This document shows, in pieces, positions 8,942-18,795 of a DNA stretch of 64,000 nucleotides. Each line of letters starts with the position of its first letter. Within the stretch, counting starts at the first letter, position 1. The notes below the pieces were generated by a model. It did not search any database and had not been told where the DNA came from. It saw only the letters and a program-made list of their open reading frames with translations. The stretch covers positions 1,612,001 to 1,676,000 of the forward strand of contig NZ_OW711693.1 in the NCBI RefSeq assembly GCF_940670685.1, read 5' to 3'. Position numbers and translations under genes: made by a program. The stretch comes from Anaeropeptidivorans aminofermentans. Its GTDB lineage: Bacteria; Bacillota; Clostridia; Lachnospirales; UBA5962.

Positions 8942-9406
8942 ATGAATTATGTAATAGTAAGCATTCGTGAACACCCGCAATATTTAGATGGTGCCGTTAG
9001 CTACTTTTCTTCCAAATGGGGTATTGACCGTAATATATATAAAGACTGCATTGCCAATAGCCTGACTACCGAAAGCCCGCTTCCCCGATGGTATTTAATG
9101 ATGAAAGCGGATGAAATTATAGGCAGCTATGGATTGATTGCTAATGACCTTATCAGCCGGCAGGACTTATGGCCTTGGCTGTGTGCTTTATATGTAGAGG
9201 AAAAGGAGAGAGGGCAGGCACTTGGTGAAAAACTTCTTGCCCACGGACGGATGGAAGCAAAAAAGCTTGGGTTTCCAAATGTATATCTTTGCACTAATCA
9301 TACAGATTATTATGAAAAGTACGGCTGGGAGCATATAGGGCAAGGCTTTGGCATTGGATATAGTGCGAAAATTTATCAAATTGAGAGTGGGAGCCGGGGG
9401 GAGTGA
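8942..9406 (+). CDS. GNAT family N-acetyltransferase
   Basis: The product has 154 aa. The GNAT acetyl-CoA site is visible as ALYVEEKERGQALGEKLL (A-motif, Q/RxxGxG/A form) at about residues 78-95, followed by the NVYLCTNHTDYYEKYGW strand-helix typical of the C-terminal half. It should transfer an acetyl group from acetyl-CoA to an amine on a small molecule or peptide; the substrate cannot be read from the sequence. The ATG at 8942 has an AAGGAG site. It overlaps the following phosphotransferase gene by four bases (GTGA), so the two are translationally coupled and probably act on related substrates, perhaps antibiotic-like or nucleotide-like amines. Confidence 0.85.
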   Translation: MNYVIVSIREHPQYLDGAVSYFSSKWGIDRNIYKDCIANSLTTESPLPRWYLMMKADEIIGSYGLIANDLISRQDLWPWLCALYVEEKERGQALGEKLLAHGRMEAKKLGFPNVYLCTNHTDYYEKYGWEHIGQGFGIGYSAKIYQIESGSRGE

Positions 9407-10296
9407 ACCAATTGATAGAATCTGTTTTATTTCATTATGATATAAGTAAGAACCATGATTTAAAGCAGATTCATAAAAATGCTTGGTCTGTTAATAATCA
9501 ATATATTTTAAAGAAGAACAATGATTTGAACAAGCTTAAAAAATCAATTTTTGTAAATCGCTCTTTAATCTCAGAAAAGGTTCCCGTGGCGGAATATGTG
9601 GAATCTTACTCCGGAAGTTTATTTGTTGAGCATAATGGAGAATTTTATTCTTTAATGCATAAGCTTTGCGGAAGCCACCTAGATAAAAATATTAGTGACT
9701 GTATGGCCTTCTATATCGGTACTCAAGTGGCAGAGCTTCATAAGGCATTCAATAAACTGAAAGATTCCGCAGAACTTACAAATAGCGACTTAATAGAAGA
9801 TTTACATACTTGGATTTTACTGGAAATTAATAAAAAAAGCATATGGGTATCAGAGCAAATCATCAAGGAATGTCTTGCGTTTAAATGTACATACGATTTG
9901 CTGCCAAGGCAGCAAATTCACCGTGACCTTCATTTGGGGAATATGTTGTTTGACAATGGAAAATTATCAGGCTTTCTTGACTTTGATATTAGCCATATAA
10001 ATGCAAGGTTATTTGATATTGCATATTTCGGTTTATCCATCCTTTCAGATAGCTATAAGGATGAAGAGGGTGTTGCAAAATGGACTGACTTTTTCAATAA
10101 TTTTCTGCAGGGCTATCACTCTGAAAATAATCTTACAGAAATCGAAATACAGTCAATACATATGATGTGTGTAATCATTGAGCTTCTTTTTACCGCTTAT
10201 TTTTCATCTATAGAACAAGAAGAGCTGGTTCCCAATTGCGTCGATATGCTTCATTGGATTTATAATAACAGGCCTATCTTTTGTTTTAGTTTATAG
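9403..10296 (+). CDS. Aminoglycoside/choline phosphotransferase-family kinase
   Basis: The product has 297 aa and starts with GTG inside the stop of the acetyltransferase gene. The kinase catalytic loop IHRDLHLGNMLF (HxDxxxxN) and metal-binding LSGFLDFD (D-F-D in place of DFG) are clear near residues 172-195. The N-lobe has weak conservation. APH-family kinases phosphorylate hydroxyl groups on aminoglycosides, choline, homoserine, fructosamine and similar small molecules. Coupling to a GNAT gene recalls resistance cassettes, but nothing here proves a drug substrate; a metabolic kinase is equally likely. Confidence 0.8.
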   Translation: MNQLIESVLFHYDISKNHDLKQIHKNAWSVNNQYILKKNNDLNKLKKSIFVNRSLISEKVPVAEYVESYSGSLFVEHNGEFYSLMHKLCGSHLDKNISDCMAFYIGTQVAELHKAFNKLKDSAELTNSDLIEDLHTWILLEINKKSIWVSEQIIKECLAFKCTYDLLPRQQIHRDLHLGNMLFDNGKLSGFLDFDISHINARLFDIAYFGLSILSDSYKDEEGVAKWTDFFNNFLQGYHSENNLTEIEIQSIHMMCVIIELLFTAYFSSIEQEELVPNCVDMLHWIYNNRPIFCFSL

Positions 10297-10446
10297 GTGT
10301 GCCATTTATACTTATTAAACTTGGTCTTTTTTTAAGTTTATCTGACTATATCTTTAGAAAAAGTAAATTTAATTTGAATAAGCTTTATAAAGGCGCAGAA
10401 AGTTTCTACAGATTAAGGAGCAAAACCAGTTTTTCAGACAAATATC

Positions 10447-10490
10447 AAAAAAGCGTTTTGCCGATTAAATAAATCAGAAAAACGCTTTTT
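10447..10490. terminator. Bidirectional terminator
   Basis: The stem pairs AAAAAGCGTTTT with GAAAAACGCTTTTT, separated by a 7-base loop plus inner pairing, with A and T runs outside. It lies between the convergent kinase gene and the M81 peptidase gene and can serve both. Confidence 0.85.
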
Positions 10491-10505
10491 ATTTTTAATA
10501 TTTAT

Positions 10506-11930
10506 TTACTTGTGAAAATCCATTTCCATGTCCTCATCTAAAGGATAAATAGGGCGTGGGGTTCTTACATAGGGCAAATCTTTCAGAACCAATGCAGTTG
10601 CGCCGGGAGAAAGGGCAAGGATTGCTCTCTTGGCGATTTTTAAGTATTCGGGGTGTAAATATCCATTTTTTATTACCACAGTCTGATAATTCATCACGTC
10701 CATGCCAAGGCTTTCTAGAAGCTCAGGATTATGTGGAGCGCAGCGTTTATCTGATACGATTAAGGTAATGTCTTGAATTTTAAGGATTGCAAATTTTGTA
10801 CCGTCGACTTCGATAATATCTTTAAATATAAATTTTTGAGGAATTTTTTCGCCGTCTCTAACCCAGATAAGTTCAAATTCCTCATTTTTGGCTTTTCCTA
10901 AGCACTGGTCAAAGGCAAATTTATCTGCAACTGTTGAGAAAACAGCGTTTTTCTGATTGTTCTTTATCATTTCAAAAAGCATGTGAAGACTGTTTTGGGT
11001 TGCCCCTGCTGTTGGATTATCGCCGCCGTCGGATACAAAGACAGGCCCTTCAGGAAATTCGTTGGCGATTTTTAAAGCTTCCGCCGGTACTTTTGCTTCC
11101 ATGGAAAACTGAAATTCTTTTCTTATAGACCAGAATCTTTCTGCCATATCTTTGGCTGTTTCGTATAAAAATTCTAAATCTTCCTCACAACCGCATACTA
11201 AGGAGCCTGCACCGCCAAAAGGAGAGTCTGCCCAGGGAAAGCCCATTACATAAGAAGAAGCGACAACTTTATCCTTTTTGTCGATTTCAATCAAAGATTC
11301 AAAAAGGCTCTTTGCCGGGTCAACTCTTGTTTCGCTCTGCTCGCCGCAGACAAGAAGCGGAATCTTAACTAAAGCAGTTTTTAAATTTTTCTTTTCCTTA
11401 AGGGACTGAATGAGAATCTCTGCCGCCCTTACGCCTGTATCGTATGCATCTGTATGGGGTGCCTTTCTGTATGCGTAAAAGCCGTTGCAGTTGCGAATCA
11501 TTTTATCGGTTAAAGTAGCATGCATATCAAGGGAGCTTACGATTGGAATATCAGGCCATATTTTTCTTATATCTTCTAAAAGAGCTCCTTCGGGGTCATC
11601 TTCACCGTCAACGGCCATAGAGCCGTGAAGGGCAAGGCAGATACCGTCAAGATATGGTATTTCAGAAAGCCCTTTTACTATATTGTTTTTAAAGGTTAAA
11701 AATGTTTCTAATGTAAGCATACCCGAGGGGATTCCTCTGGCAAAAAATGTGGGGAAAATCTCAGCGCCTTCTTTTTGAAGGGTTTTATATATTCCGCCGA
11801 CTACGGATTCGCCCCAGCCCTTAGTCCTATAAACATCTTCACCGAAAACCGTCGTAAAATCTTCACAAACAGAACGTATTTCCGTAAACGAATTGCTCTC
11901 ATGCATCATAGAAGCAATTGCGATTTTCAT
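10506..11930 (-). CDS. M81 family metallopeptidase (MlrC/microcystinase-like)
   Basis: The product has 474 aa and starts with ATG behind AGAGGAGG. The N-terminal M81 domain shows MMHESNSF near residue 13 and SLDMHATLTDKM at about 135-145. The C-terminal MlrC domain begins after about residue 295 (SDGGDNPTAGA). These carry the Zn-binding acid and His residues expected for the family. MlrC cleaves linearised microcystin, but most clostridial homologs occur without any microcystin pathway and probably act on small modified peptides or amides. No signal peptide, so cytoplasmic. It is transcribed alone and ends at a strong terminator. Confidence 0.85.
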   Translation of the reverse strand: MKIAIASMMHESNSFTEIRSVCEDFTTVFGEDVYRTKGWGESVVGGIYKTLQKEGAEIFPTFFARGIPSGMLTLETFLTFKNNIVKGLSEIPYLDGICLALHGSMAVDGEDDPEGALLEDIRKIWPDIPIVSSLDMHATLTDKMIRNCNGFYAYRKAPHTDAYDTGVRAAEILIQSLKEKKNLKTALVKIPLLVCGEQSETRVDPAKSLFESLIEIDKKDKVVASSYVMGFPWADSPFGGAGSLVCGCEEDLEFLYETAKDMAERFWSIRKEFQFSMEAKVPAEALKIANEFPEGPVFVSDGGDNPTAGATQNSLHMLFEMIKNNQKNAVFSTVADKFAFDQCLGKAKNEEFELIWVRDGEKIPQKFIFKDIIEVDGTKFAILKIQDITLIVSDKRCAPHNPELLESLGMDVMNYQTVVIKNGYLHPEYLKIAKRAILALSPGATALVLKDLPYVRTPRPIYPLDEDMEMDFHK

Positions 11931-12462
11931 TTGTATCCTCCTCTAAGTAAAATTATAATTGTTAAATGACTATATTTAAAATTATCATAACAATTTCATT
12001 ATACAAAACAATAAAAGCCTGTTAAAAATAAGCAAGAATATGATTTGTGAGGGACAGTGAGGGTATATTTCTTATTTTAAAGGCTTTTATAAAGGTTATC
12101 TATTTACTTTATTATAATTAAAAATACAAGTGATTTATTTTTAAACAGCAAAGGACTACGGCTATAATTATATAAGTTTTTATATGATATTACAATATAG
12201 AGATCGAATTTGTGAAAAATATTAAGTCTTTTATTGGATAGAAATAATTAGGATTTTCCTGAGAAAACAGCGCTTTTTGGAATTATAAAGAGCAGATATG
12301 ATATGAATAGAGTTCCTTGGAAATGATAGGAGTAAAACCTACGCTTATAAATATTAATTATTATTCAGGTAATATTCATTTGATTTCAAAGCCCTTTACG
12401 ATAGGAATTTATATGGTATCTGTATATGACAGAAGCAAGAAAGAAACATTGAGCAGATAAAT

Positions 12463-12497
12463 AAAAAAGTATACGGCAGATGCCTGTATACTTTTTT
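12463..12497 (+). terminator. Orphan terminator-like hairpin
   Basis: AAAAAAGTATAC pairs with GTATACTTTTTT, with an inner GGCA/TGCC pairing and one bulge, giving a typical A-tract/stem/T-tract terminator. No plus-strand gene ends upstream within 500 bases. Confidence 0.65.
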
Positions 12498-12499
12498 AC

Positions 12500-12581
12500 T
12501 AATACAAAAAGATATGAACTTAAAGAATAGACGTGTGGCTCAAATATGTCCTGTGAACTTAGAGGGTGCCGGTTAGGATTT
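12500..12581 (+). repeat. Dispersed repeat family 3, copy 1
   Basis: This roughly 80-bp segment contains the shared core ATGTCCTGTGAACTTAGAGG, then GGTTAGGATTT. It matches 39070-39154 over its full length and 60781-60850 in the core. The other copies carry an ACAGGG/CCCTGT hairpin that is degraded here. It is non-coding. Confidence 0.65.
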
Positions 12582-12612
12582 CGGCAACAATCTAAATTTT
12601 ATTCCTAGGCTT

Positions 12613-14568
12613 TTATAATTCATTTACAGGGGGCAGACAGTGATGATGCTGGCAGATGTAAAAGGTTGTTTTGCTGTTTTTAAGAGGATACTCTTTCGTT
12701 TCGCAATCAAGAATTTTCACAATGGCGTCTTCTGGCATCTGATTCACAACAAAATTAAAATCGCTTTTGTCTTTTAAGACGCATACAATTTCCTTTGGAG
12801 GATTCATATACAGCATAAGAGCTGTCATAAAAAAGCTATGGCTTGACGGATAGGAGAAAGATTCTTTCATCATAAACTCAAATTGCATTTCAGTATATTT
12901 TTCTAATTTTTCTGTTTTATTTAGTTTCGATAGGATTAGCATATTATAGGCCATTACAGAATTACCGGAAGGAATTGCGCCGTCATAAGTTTCTTTGGGC
13001 CTTGTTAAAAGCTGTTCTCCCGATTTACCGTAAAGGTAAAATCCACCGTTATTAATATCATAAAATTCTTCAATGGCTTTTTCTGTTAGATTATAGGCTT
13101 TTTCTGCATATTGATTGTTAAATGTTACCTTATATAGCTCCAATAGTCCAAAAATATAAAAGGCATAATCATCTATAAAGCTTGTTTTGCTTATTTTGCC
13201 GTCTCTGTAAGAGGTAAAGACAGTATTATTTTCTGTCATATGGTCTTTGATGAAGGCAGCGGCTCTTTCGGCGGCATTTAGATATAAAGGATTTTTAAAC
13301 GCGGCATATGCGCTTGATAAGGTTCCTATCATAAGGCCGTTCCATGCAGATAATATCTTATCGTCTAAATGAAGAGCGTACCTTTTCTTTCTATATTCAT
13401 AGAGCTTTGGAAGATGAACCTCTATATTTTGATTTTTTATCCCTGTGAAAATAAGATTTGGAATACTTTTCCCTTCAAAATTTCCTTTTTCGGTAATATT
13501 AAATGTTTCATTGAAATGCTTCCCGTCGGTTTCTCCTAATATTTTTATAACTTCTTCAGGCTCAAAAAGATAATATTTGCCTTCAACACCTTCGCTGTCG
13601 GCATCTTGAGCACAATAGAAGCCGCCTTCCGGGCTTGTTAATTCCTTTAAGATATATTGAATTGTTTTTTCTGCAATATTTTGATAGTCCTTTATACCGG
13701 TAATTTTATAAGCCTCTGCATAGGCTAAAATCAATAATGCATTGTCATAGAGCATTTTTTCAAAATGGGGGGCAAGCCATTGATCATCTGTAGAATATCT
13801 TGAAAATCCAAAGCCGATATGGTCAAAAATACCGCCTTTATACATTTGCAATAAGGTTTTTTCAGACATTTCCAATGCTCTGTTTACATTTTCTGCCCTG
13901 TAATACTTCATTAAAAACAATAATCCATGAGCCATTGGAAATTTAGGGGCATTGCCAAAACCGCCATACTCTTCATCAAAACTATTTGACATGGATTCAA
14001 ATGCCTGCCGAAGTATTTTCTCAGGGGAGGCTTCGAAGCTTTTTACTGTCTGAGGCTTTTTAATAAAACTTGTTATTTCATGGGCAAGCTTTTCCATGTC
14101 ATCTTTTTCCAGTTTCCATCTTCTGTTGATTTCAGATAATAGTTCCATTAAGCCTGGCATTCCACGGCTTGAACGCTTTGGAAAATAAGTTCCTGCATAA
14201 AAGGGCTTTTTATCCGGGGTCATTAAAATTGTTAAGGGCCAGCCGCCGCTTCCTGTCATAGCCTGGCAAACATTCATATAAATGCTGTCAATATCGGGCC
14301 TTTCTTCCTTATCTACCTTTATGGCGATAAAATTAGCATTTAATATTTCAGCGACTTCCTCATCTTCAAAGCTTTCCTTCTCCATTACATGGCACCAGTG
14401 ACAGGTAGAATAGCCTATACTTAAAAAAACCGGCTTATCTTCTGCCTTTGCCTTTTCAAAGGCTTCTTTGCACCAAGGAAACCATGCTACAGGATTATAG
14501 GCATGTTGCAATAGGTAGGGGGATTTCTCAGAAATCAATCTATTGGGTACGTTTGAATTTTTAGTCAT
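12613..14568 (-). CDS. YyaL/DUF255 family thioredoxin-domain protein
   Basis: The product has 651 aa. The N-terminal thioredoxin-like domain has the hallmark [16 protein letters not shown] near residues 54-69, and the rest is an (alpha/alpha)6-barrel related to N-acylglucosamine epimerases ([14 protein letters not shown], then [12 protein letters not shown]). This is the usual full length of the family found in bacteria, archaea and human SPATA20. The biochemical role is not settled; a redox or sugar-related function has been proposed from the domains. It starts with ATG behind TAGGAGGTG. There is no signal peptide. It is a single-gene unit. Confidence 0.88.
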   Translation of the reverse strand: MTKNSNVPNRLISEKSPYLLQHAYNPVAWFPWCKEAFEKAKAEDKPVFLSIGYSTCHWCHVMEKESFEDEEVAEILNANFIAIKVDKEERPDIDSIYMNVCQAMTGSGGWPLTILMTPDKKPFYAGTYFPKRSSRGMPGLMELLSEINRRWKLEKDDMEKLAHEITSFIKKPQTVKSFEASPEKILRQAFESMSNSFDEEYGGFGNAPKFPMAHGLLFLMKYYRAENVNRALEMSEKTLLQMYKGGIFDHIGFGFSRYSTDDQWLAPHFEKMLYDNALLILAYAEAYKITGIKDYQNIAEKTIQYILKELTSPEGGFYCAQDADSEGVEGKYYLFEPEEVIKILGETDGKHFNETFNITEKGNFEGKSIPNLIFTGIKNQNIEVHLPKLYEYRKKRYALHLDDKILSAWNGLMIGTLSSAYAAFKNPLYLNAAERAAAFIKDHMTENNTVFTSYRDGKISKTSFIDDYAFYIFGLLELYKVTFNNQYAEKAYNLTEKAIEEFYDINNGGFYLYGKSGEQLLTRPKETYDGAIPSGNSVMAYNMLILSKLNKTEKLEKYTEMQFEFMMKESFSYPSSHSFFMTALMLYMNPPKEIVCVLKDKSDFNFVVNQMPEDAIVKILDCETKEYPLKNSKTTFYICQHHHCLPPVNEL

Positions 14569-14703
14569 AAGGGCATCACCTCCTATTATATTTAATACCT
14601 TTAGTATTAAGTAATATGTTAAAAATATACTTTTATAATATAGATTATAAAGCTATTATATCAATCTTTTTATCTAATTAAAATTTATGTTTTATTGAGA
14701 AAA

Positions 14704-14737
14704 ACAGGGATTAACTAAATTAATAGTTAATCCCTGT
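14704..14737 (-). terminator. Hairpin downstream of decayed hydrolase
   Basis: A 14-bp perfect stem (ACAGGGATTAACTA with its complement) has a 6-nt loop. On the minus strand a TTTT run follows. It lies just after the stop of the SleB-like remnant and probably was its terminator. Confidence 0.7.
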
Positions 14738-14741
14738 AATG

Positions 14742-15251
14742 TTATTTATAAAATCTATGACCTCCATAATCATATAATTTTATCAAAGTCTTCTTATGCC
14801 AGCAAGTAGGGGTAATGCCTTTAATGGCTCTAAAATATAAAGCTCCTTGTGAATAATTGGTATTATTCAATGCTTCGATAACTGAGGTTATTATCTTGTT
14901 TGAAGGTATGGCTTTAGCATAAGCGCCAATTCTTGTCAGTTCAAGCTGATTTGGCTGAAAAAATACAGCATAAAGAGAATTAGGAAATATTTATTCTTAA
15001 TCCTGTTCATAATAACATTAATAACTAATATTTGCCTTTTTTTATCTTTCCTATATGATTCGCTTTTTAGTACAATCTTACATTTTATTAGCCATATTCA
15101 TAATCAATAAGTCTAACTATCTGGCAGACTTAATTTTTCAATCCAATAATCAGGGCTACTAGCTACATTTTTGTTAGCTAAAATATACATTGCAGCTTTA
15201 AAATCACTAATTTTATTAATTGCTTCAATTTTTAATGTAGACTTGAAAGAG
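14742..15251 (-). pseudogene. Decayed SleB-type cell-wall hydrolase
   Basis: Three separate minus-strand frames together read as a clostridial spore or cell-wall hydrolase. The first, about 15249-15113, contains NKNVASSPDYW, as in the domain that precedes such hydrolases. The second, near 15010-14991, contains VINVIMNRIKNKYF. The third, 14990-14742, contains NSLYAVFFQPNQLE, AYAKAIPSNK, NYSQGALYFRA, TPTCWH and LYDYGGHRFYK, then TAA. A missing T between the second and third parts and an early TAG break the gene, and the first half of the catalytic domain is missing. SleB-family enzymes are lytic transglycosylases of spore-cortex or wall peptidoglycan. This copy is non-functional as read. Confidence 0.75.
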
Positions 15252-15257
15252 TCTTAC

Positions 15258-16358
15258 CTAAGCCAGTATTTTTATTGTGTCTTCAGCAACTGCATTTTCA
15301 TTGCTATCAAAGAAATGGACTTGATGCTTATTGCCATATAGGACTATAGCGGAACCGATTCTATAATCATGACTGTAATCGGTTCTTACCTTTATGGTAG
15401 TTGCGTTCCTTTTTACATGCAGTATGGTTTCTGAACCATAAACTTCCATATGCTCAATTAAACCATCCATTAAACGGAAACGGCCTTCACCGCCTTGTGT
15501 ATATAAATGCTCAGGCCTAAGCCCCAAAGTTACGGGTTCACCGGGAAAGTCTGCGGTTAATTCCACCGGCAGCCTGCACAGCCCCTCAATGTTTATATAA
15601 TTATTGCCATCACATTCCACGAATCCCTTTAAAAAGTTCATTGGATATGTACCTATAAAACCAGCGACAAAGACATTATCTGGGTGGCTGTATAAATTCA
15701 TTGGCGTATCTGCCTGCATTATTATTCCGTCTTTCATCACTACGATTTTTTCGCCTAAAGTCATGGCTTCCATCTGGTCATGTGTAACGTATATAAATGT
15801 TGTGTTAAGCCTTCTGTGTAAATCAGCAATTTCTTCACGCATTTGTATGCGGAGCTTGGCGTCGAGGTTTGAAAGCGGTTCGTCCATCAAAAATATTTTG
15901 GGTGCTCTGACGATAGCCCTGCCCATTGCAACCCGCTGTCTTTCTCCGCCTGAAAGTGCACCGGGCCTGCGTTCAAGCATCTTTTCAAGACCAAGGCTTT
16001 TTGCGGCTTCGCTAACCTGCCTGTTAATCTCAATTTTTGGAACCTTCCGTATCTTCAGTCCAAAAGCCATATTATCAAATACACTCATATGGGGATATAG
16101 GGCATAATTTTGAAAAACCATAGCCAGGTCCCTGTCTTTTGACGGTATATCGTTTACCGGTTTGCCATCAATTTCTATCGTGCCGCCTGTTACTGTTTCA
16201 AGCCCGGCAATCATACGCAGCGTCGTTGATTTACCGCAGCCGGAAGGGCCTACAAACACAACAAATTCTGTGTCTTTAATACTAAGGCTGATTCCTTTAA
16301 CAGCTTCCGTATCCTGTGTATATTTCTTGCTGACATTGATTAGCTCCAGTGATGCCAC
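15258..16358 (-). CDS. ABC transporter ATPase, MalK/UgpC/MsmX-like
   Basis: The product has 366 aa and starts with GTG behind AAGGAAG. Walker [10 protein letters not shown] lies at 37-45, signature LSGGERQR at 135-142, Walker [17 protein letters not shown] just after, and the H-loop in [13 protein letters not shown]. Residues about 235-366 are the regulatory TOBE/OB region (LGLRPEHLY). These ATPases energise sugar importers. It is the only ATPase gene in the operon, so it must serve the MalF/G-like permeases and perhaps also the MacB-like permease. It overlaps the upstream permease frame by 62 bases, an unusually long overlap. Confidence 0.9.
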   Translation of the reverse strand: MASLELINVSKKYTQDTEAVKGISLSIKDTEFVVFVGPSGCGKSTTLRMIAGLETVTGGTIEIDGKPVNDIPSKDRDLAMVFQNYALYPHMSVFDNMAFGLKIRKVPKIEINRQVSEAAKSLGLEKMLERRPGALSGGERQRVAMGRAIVRAPKIFLMDEPLSNLDAKLRIQMREEIADLHRRLNTTFIYVTHDQMEAMTLGEKIVVMKDGIIMQADTPMNLYSHPDNVFVAGFIGTYPMNFLKGFVECDGNNYINIEGLCRLPVELTADFPGEPVTLGLRPEHLYTQGGEGRFRLMDGLIEHMEVYGSETILHVKRNATTIKVRTDYSHDYRIGSAIVLYGNKHQVHFFDSNENAVAEDTIKILA

Positions 16359-17418
16359 GCTTATCTTCCTTTCTGTTTATTATTCCGTAGAAATAGGCTG
16401 CTGCTGGAATTAATACAATCAGCAGAAAATCGCTCAGTATATTAAAATCCCTTATATCAGGCTGAATTTTGTCAGTAATATGGACTTTATAAGCCCAACT
16501 GCCAATAGCATGCAGAGCACGGATATCCAAATAGCAGTAAGTTATCATAACAAACATATATAGCATACATGCCCCAGCAGCTAAAATCGCTATACAAAGT
16601 GTAAATACTTTTAAAAGTATAATTTTATGATTTTTAACAATGTCGCTTATATACTCAACTTGCATAGATGAATGTATATTGGCAACAGATTTTTTAAAAT
16701 TGCTGATGATTGTGCCCAATAATATAACCAGAAGACCCATTGCGATTGCCAATGCCCCGACTTTTAGTTTCTGGTAAAACAATTTGTGAATATCCGCAGT
16801 AGGAATGATGTTATATTCATTTTCTGATATACCGTTTATTTTAAGTGAATTTATTAGTTCGGCTGAGGCAGACGCTTTGTTTATATCGGCTTTGCCTATA
16901 AGATTTTGAGGGAATTCTCCTTCATCCATTGGAACATACACATTACTGGTTTTTAGCTCTCCGTCAGATATGATACCTCTTACGGTATATATAACCCCTT
17001 CAATTTCAAATGCATTGCCTGAAATATCTGTAGTGCCAAAGATTTCAAATGCTGCGAATTCGTTTAAAACAGCCACCGCTTCGGTATTTTTTTGATCTGT
17101 TTTGGTAAAGAAACCGCCCGTACCAAGAGGATAACCTGTAACGTAGGGGTATTTATAATTTGTACGAATCAAATTGCAATCGAAATTTGCGTTGTTGGAA
17201 ACCAATGCCGCCGGCTTTTTTGACGTGTATGTCAGCATTAAACCGTCATCATTCATATCTTCTATTTTCGCTCCGGAAAGCCCTATGGTATCATTTGATT
17301 TTGGTGTTGCAAAGACCAGGCTGTCCGGGGTTTTGGATACATAAAAACTGCATAAAACAATCAAAGCAAAAGTCAAAAGCAGCAGCAATAAGCTAAGTTT
17401 ATTTTTCAAAAAAATCAC
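16297..17418 (-). CDS. MacB/FtsX-like ABC permease without its own ATPase
   Basis: The product has 373 aa. Predicted membrane helices lie at 8-27, 219-239, 267-295 and 328-346, with a large extracytoplasmic domain between helices 1 and 2. That domain resembles the MacB periplasmic core ([36 protein letters not shown]). MacB proteins work with a MacA adaptor, here encoded just upstream, to drive extracellular work such as peptide or toxin extrusion. MacB normally carries a fused ATPase or has a small partner ATPase. Neither is present, only a MalK-like one. A GTG start at 17418 overlaps the adaptor stop by 20 bases. The last residues run out of frame over the next gene and look non-conserved. 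Confidence 0.7.
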   Translation of the reverse strand: MIFLKNKLSLLLLLLTFALIVLCSFYVSKTPDSLVFATPKSNDTIGLSGAKIEDMNDDGLMLTYTSKKPAALVSNNANFDCNLIRTNYKYPYVTGYPLGTGGFFTKTDQKNTEAVAVLNEFAAFEIFGTTDISGNAFEIEGVIYTVRGIISDGELKTSNVYVPMDEGEFPQNLIGKADINKASASAELINSLKINGISENEYNIIPTADIHKLFYQKLKVGALAIAMGLLVILLGTIISNFKKSVANIHSSMQVEYISDIVKNHKIILLKVFTLCIAILAAGACMLYMFVMITYCYLDIRALHAIGSWAYKVHITDKIQPDIRDFNILSDFLLIVLIPAAAYFYGIINRKEDKRGITGANQCQQEIYTGYGSC

Positions 17419-18778
17419 TCGCGTTCTTTACTTTAATAGGGTCATTCTCCTCAAAGCTCTTATTGGATGCGGAAACAATCGGTTCAAAAAAGTCAATTCC
17501 TTTTGTGATTTGGGTATGGGTATTATCTGAATCGCCAATATCAACCCTGTTTTTAAAAGCATAGTACTCTTTTCCAACGATTCCTTCCCGCCTAGCAATT
17601 CGGTAGACAAAGTACCCATCCTTATCCATATTCAATGTTTCGTTTGGTACAAGGGTATAGGATTTATCGCTCTCCTTTTGGAATTCCATATTGAAGGTTT
17701 CACCGGGATTGATTTCATCCGATTCAAATGAAAGAAGCACGGTTTTGCCGTTTTCATCTGGCGTAATTTTGGTCACTATGGCCTCGGTACTGTGGTCGGC
17801 ATTTGATATTTTTAAACTATCTCCCACAGTAACAAAATTGTTGTCTTTTGGTATACTGCATTCAATTTCCCTGCCGCTGCCGCTGCCTATGGTTGCCATA
17901 TGATGGTTTTCTGGAATATACTGGCCTTCCTTAACGTTCAAATTGGTAACTACTCCGTCATCAGGTGCTGTAATTTCCAGATTATCTTCCATTTTTGCCA
18001 ATTGCTTGCGATACTCTGCCTCAGTTTGGGCCATGGTTTCAATATCCAGGCTTTTGCTTTTCAGCTGCTGTTTTGAATCTATAATTTCCTGACGATAAGT
18101 ATCAAGTTGTTTTTGTCTTTCTTTTTCTTTTTCATTTAGCTTTTCCTGAGCCAGCTTTTGTTTATCTGCAAGCTGCTCTTCAAGAGCGGCTAATTGTTTT
18201 TTTAAACTCTCAAGGTCATAAAGAGCTTTGTCAACGTCAGCTTTTGGCAATGCGCCGGCTTCATAAAGCTTATTGGTGTTCTGATAATCTCCTTCGGCCT
18301 TGCCAATTTGTCTGATTAAATCCTCTATATCATATCGGGATATGCTTTCTTCCTCGAACTGTTCATTTTCCAAATCCTGAATAAGCTTTTGTGTTCTTTG
18401 AATTTTCATGTTTATATTCTCGATTTCCAAGGATATTTTTTTTCTGTTGGTGTCACTTTCTGAAAGCTTTCTCTCAATCTCATCTCTGTCATAGGACATA
18501 CGCATTATCACCTGTCCCTTTGAAAGAATATCTCCGTCTTTGACTAAAACTTCGGAAACTATTCCCGGCAGCTTTGAATATATGTCAGTTTGATGAGCCC
18601 AGCGGACCGTGCCGGTGGCTTTAACACTTTTTTTAAGCTTGCCGGATTTCGGCAATACGCCTACAACCTTCGGCTGATTGTATGAATATATCGTGTTTGA
18701 AAAAAACACCAGTATTATCATAAGGCCCATGAGGCAAATCCCCGATTTTTGTATGCTCCATTTTTTTCTGTTTTCCAT
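17399..18778 (-). CDS. MacA/HlyD-like periplasmic adaptor protein
   Basis: The product has 459 aa. One N-terminal membrane helix lies at about 12-30. Next come a lipoyl/barrel half (KATGTVRWAHQTDIYSKLPG) and a coiled-coil hairpin from about 95 to 270, rich in Lys, Glu and Gln. Then comes the second lipoyl half (APDDGVVTNLNVKEGQYI) and beta-barrel domains. This is the membrane-fusion-protein architecture. In Gram-positive bacteria such adaptors couple ABC permeases to export or to sensing of peptides outside the membrane. It sits between the sugar-type permease genes and the MacB-like gene in one operon, with a 17-base gap upstream. Confidence 0.85.
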   Translation of the reverse strand: MENRKKWSIQKSGICLMGLMIILVFFSNTIYSYNQPKVVGVLPKSGKLKKSVKATGTVRWAHQTDIYSKLPGIVSEVLVKDGDILSKGQVIMRMSYDRDEIERKLSESDTNRKKISLEIENINMKIQRTQKLIQDLENEQFEEESISRYDIEDLIRQIGKAEGDYQNTNKLYEAGALPKADVDKALYDLESLKKQLAALEEQLADKQKLAQEKLNEKEKERQKQLDTYRQEIIDSKQQLKSKSLDIETMAQTEAEYRKQLAKMEDNLEITAPDDGVVTNLNVKEGQYIPENHHMATIGSGSGREIECSIPKDNNFVTVGDSLKISNADHSTEAIVTKITPDENGKTVLLSFESDEINPGETFNMEFQKESDKSYTLVPNETLNMDKDGYFVYRIARREGIVGKEYYAFKNRVDIGDSDNTHTQITKGIDFFEPIVSASNKSFEENDPIKVKNASDFFEK

Positions 18779-18795
18779 ACCTAGACTCCTGTAAT

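Larger units (their letters stand above)
11931..12612. other. Gene-free region with an orphan hairpin terminator and a repeat
   Basis: These 680 bases contain no open frame that looks real. They hold a plus-strand terminator-like hairpin (12463-12497) with no gene upstream and a family-3 repeat (12500-12581). A small untranslated RNA ending at the hairpin is possible but unproven; no promoter was defined with confidence. Confidence 0.5.

Noticed and set aside
8942-10296. Calling the GNAT/APH pair an aminoglycoside-resistance cassette
   Set aside because: The families fit, but no specific resistance-enzyme motif is seen and no mobile element flanks the pair.
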